From the NCBI RefSeq assembly GCF_000611645.1, contig NW_014012770.1:1-19422 (forward strand): a stretch of DNA of 19,422 nucleotides. Reading direction: 5' to 3'. The notes below the pieces were generated by a model. It did not search any database. It saw only the letters and a program-made list of their open reading frames with translations, and had not been told where the DNA came from. This document shows positions 1 to 8,631 of the stretch, in pieces. Origin of the DNA: Monoraphidium neglectum. Lineage: Eukaryota > Chlorophyta > Chlorophyceae > Sphaeropleales > Selenastraceae. Positions within the stretch are counted from its first letter, which is position 1; every line of letters starts with the position of its first letter. A program made the position numbers and the translations under genes.

Positions 1-1133
1 GCCTGATGGGGCCCCTCCAGCGGCCCCCCCGCTCGGGCCTAGCCCTTCCTCCGTCCTCAAGACTGCCGTTGCATGTGCAGCAGGGCGCCCCGCCCCGCCT
101 CCATCGGTCTGGGCTTGTGTGTACTTTTCCCTCCGGCCCCAGCGGGCCGCGCGCCCCGCCACGCCCAACCGCTGCGCGTTTCAAGCAGCAGAGCCACAGA
201 CATGCGCGTCTGCGGGACCCCGCGCCGTGGCCCCCTGCGCTCACGAGCGCGGGCCGCTCGCAAGCCCGCGTCCGCTTGTCGGCGGCCGCGCACGTATAGC
301 TTTCATTATTGGTCGTTTTTCCCACTGGTGTGTGTGCGCGCTTCGTGTGGCAGTCTGCCGCCGCGCGCGCCGCGCCGCGCCTTGCCGCGCCAGGGCGGGC
401 GGCCGCGCCGTGTGCCTGGCTGCCTGGCGTGGCCGCCCCGCTCTTGCTCCGTGCCCTGGCTCTGACCTACCCCCCTATAAAATAGCTGCAGCCCGCTGCC
501 CCCGCTGCCCTGTGCCTCAACAATTGCACAGGCGGTGATCATGGGCTTCCCGTCCAGTAACTGTCCCAGCTTCCAGCTTCGCAGCGCCATCCATATTCTG
601 AGGCCGACAATTTGCGGCCGTTCAGCGAGTTGGCAAGAGCGGCGCCGCCACAAATCAAGGAGTGGCACCCACAAGATGCAGCCCTGCAAGCAGGGCATGG
701 CAGGGTCGGCGCTGGCCAAACCACACCGCGTTCAATGCAATAAGGAGCAGCTAGTCTTGGTGAAGAGGAGAGGCAGCAACAAGTAGGGAAAGGCGAACAA
801 CACGCAAAGTGAGAATGCGAACAAGCAACATCAGAAACTGCAAACACCTGTCTGAAACCTGCTACTACCAGAGACCTGGCCGTCTTCTATACTAGCCGCA
901 CGAAACCTGAAAAGGCTGCCACGTACAAACCATGCACGTGCCCCAAATAGGACTCTCAGACAGGGCCCGCGGCAGACGGGCAGCCGCGTACGCGCGGCTT
1001 GCCGGCGCCCGCCAACAGCGCCCGTCCCGAGCCGCGGCCCTCTGCCGAATCCCTGCCTGACAACCACCAAACAACAACTCGCAGACCCCAACGCGGCGCC
1101 GCCGCGCAGCGGCCGCTGCGGCGGCGGCCGGCG
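1..1133. other. GC-rich stretch without a convincing gene
   Basis: This stretch lies downstream of the NEP1 stop codon on the minus strand and must include the NEP1 3' untranslated region. Many frames are open because GC content is very high, but none shows a recognisable domain or splice-consistent exons. A TATA-like element on the plus strand at 475-484 precedes an ATG at 541 and an open frame to 786, whose product looks like nothing I know. I found no TTACA (the algal TGTAA polyadenylation signal read on the minus strand). Confidence 0.5.
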
Positions 1134-2960
1134 TCACACGATGCCCCACCGCGCCTCCATCGCGTTCGTTATCCGCGAGATGGCATAGGCCGCGCTCAGG
1201 GGGTACTCCGAGACACTCAAAAACTCGTCCACGTAGGACTCATCGATCTTGCCGTGCGCGAAGCCGCCCACCACGAACACGATCGGGCTGGCGAGCTCGT
1301 CGTCGCGCAGGGCGGACGCCCAGGCCGCCATCGGCACGAGCTTCTCGCTCGAGTGAGAGAAGCCCACGCGGCGCGCGCCGGCCGGCAGGTGGCGGGTGAC
1401 GGGGCCCTTGATCACCTTTTGGGGGAGGTTAGGGCGGCGGTTGGCGGCGGTTGGGGCGTGGAGGTTAGCAGCAAGCGGGAGGATGCGAAATGCAGGAAGA
1501 TGGGTGTCAAGCTGTCAGGCGTGGTGCCAACACGTCTGCACTGCTTCATGCACACGTTGCAGCCAACCAACACACACGCTCGAAGAAACGTCAACACGTC
1601 CCCCTCCCCGCACACGTGCACACACCCACATACACACATGGCGAGCCCGCCGGCCCACCACCCCCAACACCCGCCCCTCTGCGCCCAGCGCGCTCACCCT
1701 CATCAGCTTGTCCGGCCCGTTTGTCGCGCGAATGCTCAGCTTCTGCAGCAGCTGCACCATCAGGCCGCAGAAGCGCGCGAAGGTGCGCGGTAGCCGGACC
1801 TTGGGGTTGATCTGGATCAGCACGTTCTTGGACGTGTGGACATAAAGGCCCTGGCCAAGGACGACGGATGAGATGGATGTGATACTTGGGGTTTTGTGGC
1901 GGGGTGCCGGATGACCGGGCGCATGGCGAGAAGAGTGGGGAGAAGAGGGGCGCGCGCGGGGCGGGGCGGGTGGGGGGTTCGCCTCGGGGCGCTGCGGGTG
2001 CGCTGTGGCCGGCGCCCGAGGCGCCTCGAAGCTCGGGCAGAGGCCGGCTCGCGCGGGGCTGCGTGTGCCCGGCCTGCGTGGCTGCGTGATCCTACCTTGA
2101 GCTTGCCGGCTTTGTTGAGCGGGCTGTCCAGAATCATCATCAGAGCCTGCCGGGGGGAATCCAATTGCGGTCAGGCGCCTGCTCAGCGCCGCTGGGCCGG
2201 GGCCGCGCATTGAAGCACGCGCTTGCGGCGCCTCCACATCCGCGCGACGCCTTCGCTGCTGCACGAGTCATCAGTCGTCCTTAGCCCGGCAGCTGCGCGG
2301 CAACGCGGGCCCTCTCAGGCCAGGGCCCGCAGCGTCCCCGGCGGGCGCCGCCCCAGCCGCTGCTGGCGGTGGACCCGCAGCTGCGGTGGCATGTACACGC
2401 CCCTGCCCGCACCCCGCGCAAGCCCTGCCCGCAGCGGACCTGGTGAGCAATGTCTGGGCGGTAGTGCGCCGGGTCCTTTTTGTGCTTTTTAAGGTAGCCC
2501 GCGTGGTCGTCGCAGTTCAGCAGCTGGTATGCCTGGTTTTGGGCGGTGTTGTTCGGCGCAGGTCGGTGCAAGACGGGCGGGTGGGGTTGAACGAATATGC
2601 AATGGAGCCCGCTCTCCAGGTGGCGGGGTGGCAGCGAGGATAAAAGTTCATGTGTTTGCATAGCTCAGGCAGCTGCCAATGCAATGCATACACTTGTGAA
2701 GGGTGTGGAGTTGCCATGCGATGAGCCAGCACTGCAGGACCTGTGCCTGATGCAGCATGGCCATGGTGGCAGGCGGCGGCCGCAGCGGCGAGAGCAGTGC
2801 AAGCAGCGGCGGCGCACGGCAGGGCCCCGCTGACCTTCCCGACTTGCGCGGTCTCCAGCTGCGCTCCTTCAAGGACGAATATGACCCCTTGACCCGCCTC
2901 TATATCCCGGCGCTCCTCCTCCTCCAGGACCGGTGGTGCAAGGCCTCCCACTGGCGGCAT
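1134..2960 (-). CDS. NEP1: Ribosomal RNA small-subunit methyltransferase NEP1 (EMG1), five exons, complete
   Basis: Product: SPOUT-class enzyme that N1-methylates a pseudouridine in 18S rRNA and is needed for 40S subunit assembly in the nucleolus (known for the family). Exons on the minus strand: 2960-2835, 2532-2440, 2146-2096, 1850-1698 and 1415-1134. All introns are GT-AG and phase 0; together they give 234 residues, close to the human length of about 244. Family signatures appear in order: [15 protein letters not shown] (residues 28-42), LLNCDDH (45-51), RPDIAHQ then LDSPLNKAG (exons 2-3), [20 protein letters not shown] (exon 4), the SPOUT-knot segment [12 protein letters not shown] (186-197) and SEYPLSAA near the end, finishing WGIV. 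The start ATG at 2960 is preceded by an in-frame TAA twelve bases upstream, so it is the first possible start unless an upstream intron exists. Exon 4 adds one residue (KLKGLYVHT) relative to the usual spacing. Orthology is very secure; exact splice sites are inferred. Confidence 0.96.
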
Positions 2961-4182
2961 AGCAGCTACTTACAATCTAACATGAGAGAATTTTTCTTCT
3001 TTGATTTTACATCCGATCTAAATATTGTCATCGAAGTGATCTGTCACCCTGGTAGTCACTGGACGCCGTGCAGGCAAAGGGGCCAGGTGTCGCGTCTCAG
3101 ATTTTTCTTGTGACTGTGATTCTTGGAGCAGGTTTGTGTTCAAGGGTAGTGCGCCTTCCGCCTACCGCCTGTCGGGATCCATCCGCTGCCAACCTGGAGT
3201 TGACCAGCCCTGGCCATTCGACTGCAAAACCACGCGCACGCTAGCGTGGCCCGTGGTCATAGAGTGCTGCTCAGCATAAGATTCGCTTATGAGAACCTGT
3301 AGTCATTTCATGCGGATTTTTACAGTCTTACCAGGTTGTCGCCCGCTCTACTGGCCCGGCTCTTGGGATGATGGCGCGAGCGAGCGATAGCGTCAACAGT
3401 GCTGCTCCGCATAGAGCGTGCCCCGCACTCGCTTGTTCATCGACGCATTCTCTTATACTTGCCTTCTAGGAACCTTGATGCTGATAAAATGGGAAAAGGA
3501 AAACCAGCCCAAGACCCCGGACCACGGGGGCAACCTACACCAAACCCCGCCCTGAGGATATGACGGGGGTCACCGGGCGGCCCTTGATGGCATCCCGTCG
3601 TTTCCTTGGTGCAGAATGTCTTCAGGCTTTCCGAGCCACTGGTCACAAATCTGCACCTGTTTACAGCAGTCATCTTTACACAGTGAAGGGGGGTCCAGAG
3701 GCGGTAGCCTCCACAGCTAATCCCCCTGCAAAAAAAACGGCACGGGGTGCGGCCGCTGCAGGCCGCACCGCGCAGGAAGAAACTCCACTATTAATCCCAC
3801 CCATAAATCACGCCCACCCCTGCTTTTGAGTGTGAACAGCGCGTCAATGTGAATGTGAGTCTCTCTCAAGGAGTCCTGAGAAGGAATAACGCCGCCAGTC
3901 ATGATGCACCCGCGGCTGCAAACTCCCTCTATCGGCCCCACACATTGCTCGGTGCAGTTGCACAGGCTTGCCGGTTTTTGAAAAGGGCTGCGCTGCAAAA
4001 CACGTCAGGTGGAGTGCACTGGGATCCAGTGATGCGCACATTAGAGGTGCAATCACGCTAGATGAACCAGCTAATTGCCACGCCTGCAGCTACATTTGCT
4101 GCTGTTGCTGCTGCGCTTGCTCCCGCCGCCCCTGCGCCCGCTCCCGCCGCTGCCACCAGGCAACAACATCAAACATCATCCC
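2961..4182. other. Intergenic region upstream of NEP1
   Basis: This less GC-rich spacer should hold the NEP1 promoter and 5' untranslated region at its left end and the 3' untranslated region of the 4183-5295 gene at its right end. Two TGTAA polyadenylation-type words lie on the minus strand at 3680-3676 and 3665-3661, about 500 bases past that gene's stop. No open frame here resembles a known protein. A perfect 9-bp hairpin lies at 3746-3769. Confidence 0.45.
3746..3769. repeat. Perfect GC-rich hairpin, 9-bp stem and 6-base loop
   Basis: The arms GGTGCGGCC (3746-3754) and GGCCGCACC (3761-3769) are exact reverse complements around the loop GCTGCA. A run of eight A lies just before it at 3730-3737. 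The hairpin is in the spacer between NEP1 and the next gene, possibly in that gene's 3' untranslated region. Its function is unknown and it may be chance in GC-rich DNA. Confidence 0.6.
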
Positions 4183-5295
4183 TCATTCCTTGGCCAGTGC
4201 TTTCCCTGCTTGGTTGATAACCTCGTTCAGCAACGCCACGCATACAGCGTCAAGCGACCAGCCAAGCAGCCGCCCAAGCACAGAGCGGAGGGTGCCTGCA
4301 GAGTGGGGATGTCAGGGAAACAGGGCGTTCATCAGCCAGTTGCGGCCTGCAAGGGTAACGGCACATTCGATAAGACTGCTTGGCCACGGCAACATACCGT
4401 GGCTGCACCAAACACAGCGGGCAAGGAACAGGGGGGCGGTGGCAAGGCGACAAGGGAAGGGATGATCCGCTGGTACAGACAGTTACAGAGACCAAGAGCG
4501 CAATTTTGGAAACCGCTGCATTCACCAACAAGACAGCATTGCAACCCCCCCCCCCGCAGGTTCATCGAAGACGCATGTTTGCAAAAGTGCGCTGATCCTA
4601 GCTAGGAACCTGTGTGCAAAGTGGGGCCGCATACCTGTGTACCTAGCCTTCAGGTAGAGGTGCTGGCCGGGCTGCACCTGGACATCAGTGCTGGACAGGC
4701 GCTGATACGAGGGCTCGCTGCAGGGGCTGTCCTCGACGGCGATGCCCTCCAGCTTGAAATCGCCATCCACTTCACTTGCCACCTGGTGCTTCACCTCTGA
4801 CAGGTCCACAGTGCCCCCTTCTATCGGTACCCTTAAAGAGGGCATGTTCTTGCCGCCCAGCCGGATGTGCACGGTAGCTTTGGGGGGAACTGCAGTTGAT
4901 GGACCGTAGCTCACTGTTAACGGGGCAAAGGGGGCAGCAGGGTGATGTGACTACGTTCATCAAGCATCTGTTGCACATGTGCGCACCAGGCATCTCTTTT
5001 ACCTCGTGTGCAAAGTGCATGTCAACCCACGCATTTGCAGCCCGGCATGCAGTTTGGGAGCGTAGGACTGCAACTGCTGCACGCCCTTGCATGCCAGAAC
5101 ACAACGTTGAGTCGCACCTGCCAACGGGGGCACAACTGTATATGTGCCTGCCGGCACGCTATCAGTACTCAGGTATTCCATATTGGTATCATTGTTCCGC
5201 AAGGAGCCATCGCAGTTGCCCGTCAGAGCTACCAGCAACTTGAACGCGGTTGAGCCTGGCACAAACCGCCTGCCATTGACCTGCACTGCGGTCAT
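4183..5295 (-). CDS. Hypothetical protein with two similar beta-rich modules, three exons
   Basis: Exons on the minus strand: 5295-5118, 4889-4635 and 4295-4183, joined in phase 1 at both junctions (LA|V and YTG|T), giving 181 residues. I do not recognise the family. The protein has two stretches that look alike: residues 2-57 (TAVQVNGRRF ... LSTDSVPAGTYTVVPP) and 64-142 (TVHIRLGG ... LSSTDVQVQPGQHLYLKARY). Each begins with a short strand and ends LS(S)TD-x-V-x-x-G-x-x-x-x-V/L, a pattern reminiscent of ubiquitin-like beta-grasp headers, for example Crinkler-type N-termini; that link is only a guess. The last 36 residues (146-181) form a predicted amphipathic helical tail ending ALAKE. The ATG at 5295 follows an AG directly, so an upstream exon could end here; without one, it is the first in-frame ATG after a TAA at 5367-5365. 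A competing donor at 4642 would break the phase with exon 3. Confidence 0.62.
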
Positions 5296-6721
5296 CTGCA
5301 AGCACGTAGAGTGTGGATGTGGGCAATGGGCAGGCGGTATCAAGCCGAGTGCATCCACCTTGGCTTAGACGCTAAACGAGGTGGACATGCTGCACCATAC
5401 AAGTGTCAATCGTGATGGCCAGTTTTGCGTGCACGCACATGGCTGTGTGATGACCGACAAATGCATGCAGGAGCTCAGCCGAATTCCTACCTGGTGCAAC
5501 TGGCTACCTAGTGCACCTAGGGCACGTCCGGCGCCTACAGAGGGAAGCGGCAAGCAGGAGTGGGGAAGCTGCTCATGGGTTTGATGCGGAGCAGCGGTGC
5601 ACATGCGCATCGCCCCCAGGGTCGATTGCTTTGACCAAGGCAGCCAACAGGGTGCCATGCATGCGAAGATACCGTATCAGCACATAACAGCTTATTGAAT
5701 CTGTGCCCTTGATGCTTGCAAAGTTGGGCAGAAACTAGCAGGAAGCAGACAACAACACCAGTGTGTGTACTGTCCAGTAATGCCGACTACGGGTGGCGGC
5801 GCCAGCAACGCGCCACCACCTGGCAACCAGCCTGCTTTTCCCTACCAGCAAGCTAGGCGTCCCTCAGCCTGCCTCAAAAACAACAGGCTGCAGCGCAACA
5901 AACAACAGGTCGAGAACGCCAGGGGTGGCCCAGCGCTGCGCCCGTGCCTGTTGTCTGCTCGCAGGCTGTCAATAGACGCAGGCAGCACCGAAAGGACCTG
6001 AGAAAGAATCCTTATACATGCACGAAGGCATCCCGGACAATGGACAAGCAAACCGCGGCATTGCCGACGGTAGCCTGGGCATACTAATGTACAACCTGCC
6101 GGGCTGCCAGGAGTCCAAGCTCCGGGCGTGAAACTAGCCATGGCTGACCTGCACGTTTTAGATGGCAAGAGGAGGGAGGAGAGTGAGCGGGCCAGTGGCG
6201 CTGAGGCCCTGCGCAGTGGGCGCCAGGTAGGCGCTGCACCTTCGCGTGAGCTGCTGCCCGCTGGGCTGCCGCCTGCGCGGCGAGCCCTCTGCCGCGCGGC
6301 AGTGGCCCTGCGCTTGTTCTCTGTCTGGGCTATCGTTTTGTCTGCTGTCCCGTACAGCAGCATTTGCCCCCCCCCCCCTCAACGCTGCTGTGCTGTCCAG
6401 GGACGGCGGGCTGGTCGCTCATCTTCTTGCGTGGCAGGGGTCGGTGGTCCTTCTCTTGCATCCATAACGCTCCCTCGTTCCCCGTCCACTGGACGGGGCA
6501 CTGGCAGTGGCCTCTCAGGGTGTGTGCGACGCTGGCCGCGCTCCCGCAGCAGCCAAGGGGCAGGCAGCGCAGGGCAATCCAGTACGCGAGTTCAAGGCAA
6601 AATGCAGGTACCTACTGTAACGGCAGGCAGACAGCTTGAATCAGCCGGAGTGGGTAGTAGCAAGACAATCTTAGTATACGACTTGACACCGGCATAGCAC
6701 AGGATCATCCATAACAGGCAG

Positions 6722-6795
6722 CTGGATGCAAGGCATGCAAGAAAGCAAGGGAACAAGCGAGCAAGCAATGGAACAAGCAAGCAAGCAAGGAAAAG
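6722..6795. repeat. Imperfect AAGC/AAGG purine-rich repeat
   Basis: The plus strand carries many copies of GCAAG and AACAAGC with interruptions, forming a strongly purine-biased run. Read as protein it gives only a Q/S/K-rich low-complexity string, so I do not treat it as coding. It sits about 100 bases from the next tetranucleotide array and may share its origin. Confidence 0.7.
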
Positions 6796-6915
6796 GACCC
6801 GTCATGGTGCCACGTGGTCGCCTGCTCCTGGAGCCGTCCGCGCTCACGGAATTGTGTTTGAAGCACTATCTGAGAATCAGATTCGGTTGGCTACCGTCAG
6901 CGCTGTTGGAGCAGG

Positions 6916-6978
6916 CGCGCAAGCAGGCAGGCAGGCAGGCAGACAGGCAGACAGGCAGACAGGCAGGCAGGCAGACAG
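6916..6978. repeat. GGCA/GACA tetranucleotide microsatellite
   Basis: A near-perfect tetranucleotide array mixing CAGG and CAGA units on the plus strand. The units alternate in blocks (GGCA x4, then GACA/GGCA pairs, then GGCA x2), as expected from slippage and point mutation. It lies in a gene-free region and is probably length-variable between strains. Confidence 0.85.
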
Positions 6979-8275
6979 GCACTACCAGCAGAAGGGGCTT
7001 GTTGTTGTGGTGGTCTTCCCTTGGCTTGGGACCGCGAACCAGATGGGCAACATGGCTCGTAACATGCGCCTTTGTCATGACAATTGCAGTAAATGGGGCC
7101 ATTGGAACTGGATCAAGCAAGGATATCCGCTGTCCCTAAATTTGACAAGAAAATATAAGGTGATCACGTAGTTACTTGAAGACGTCTGAATCAGTTATTT
7201 CCAGCAATGGCTGTGTAACGGTGGCGGCTCTGTGATGACCCTGAAAGACCAGCTTTTTCCTCAAAGCTCACAAGTGTGATTTTTATTACTCCTCTCTGAT
7301 CTCACCATACCATCTTCCGCCATGGAAAAGAGTCATCCTGTGATGACAACAACCAGAGGCAGCGCCAACGTATTGTGCAACGGCGCCGCTGCCGCCAAGC
7401 GCTGCTGATGTGGAGCGCAGCTTGCAAGAGATGTATCGGCCCGGACGCATCCAGGACCACGGGCACATGATGTTGCCGTGACACCGTGTGAAGCGCGCAG
7501 CTGCCGGGCGCGGACTGTCTGCGGGGCCGGCAGCGCTGCAAACCAGGCAAAATTGTCTGTGCTGTAGTGGCCCTTTTCTGGCGGCGTGTTGTGCAGGGGC
7601 GGCGTGCGGTGTTGCAGCACGCCTTGCGGGCTATGGATTGGTACAGGCACAGTGCCAGGGGACGTCGCGGCCGGCGCAGAGGGTTGCAAGCCGGCCGCGA
7701 TCGTGAACGCACCATAATGTGTGGCTGGTGTAAGACCCGACACAAATACCAAACAAAGGCAGCATTCCAACCGCTGGTCAAGGAGCGGCCAGCATTAACA
7801 GGCACCCCCCACCCTTACTTCCCCCCATCCGCTTAGGTGCCATGGAAGTCGAGTGCGCAGCTGCAGGGGCACCAAGCTGGCGCTTGGGCGATGTCTTTGC
7901 CAGTGTTGTGGTGTGACGATGGTTTTGTCATTTCATTCGACGGTCGTCGGTGTTGTTTTATAGGCACGAACGGGTTCATTGCACACCCATGCAAAGGTTG
8001 CAGGGGCAGCCCCGGCTTCCGGACACGCCCGCTGCCCCGGCTCTCCAGCTCGCTGCAAGCGCCCGCGGCGCCGTACCACCTGCTTTAGCCCGCCGCCGCG
8101 ACGCTTGTTCTCTTCCCTCGCCGAGCTGCCGCTCCGACCCCACCGACCTAGAGCGCCTCAAACCTGCCGCCGGCCCCGCGCACGCTGAGGCCGGCCTCGC
8201 CTGCGCCGGCCGCGGGCCCGCGGCCGCACGCCGCGTGTGTGGGCAAGGTGAGGCTCAGCGAAGCCCGAGGCGCTC

Positions 8276-8600
8276 TCACAGGCTGACTGTCTCCTCTATG
8301 ATCTGGCCGGCGTCGTACAGGCGGCGCGTCTCGGGGTCCTTCAGAGCGTCGTAGGCGCGCAGCACGCGCGCGAAGCGGCCCGCGGCCTGGCGGACGGGGC
8401 CGTGCGTTGTGGGACGCGTGCGCGCGCGCATGTGAGCTGCGGCGGGTCTCGGGCAACGTGCTGCACGGCGTCATCCGGCGGACAGTGGCCCTTGTGTTGA
8501 CCCACGCCCACGAGAGCGCGCGCGCGCGCTGAGGTGCGCGCGCATACATGCAAACGTCGGGCGAGCCCGTGCCCACGCGTGCACGTGCGCGCGCGTGCAC

Positions 8601-8631
<31 letters not shown>

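Larger units (their letters stand above)
5296..8275. other. Long region without a supported gene
   Basis: Nearly 3 kb between the 5' end of the two-module gene and the 3' end of the SRPBCC-J gene. It should hold an upstream promoter or leader exons for the former and the 3' untranslated region of the latter. Frames at about 5842-6363 (-), 6128-6697 (+) and 7302-7805 (-) are open but low in information, with no recognisable motif or consistent splice partner. The clear structure is tandem repeats at about 6722-6978. A poly-C run interrupts the region near 6367. Confidence 0.45.

Noticed and set aside
999..1793. 264-codon plus-strand frame
   Set aside because: It runs antisense over NEP1 exons 4-5 and their intron; NEP1 conservation on the minus strand explains the open frame.
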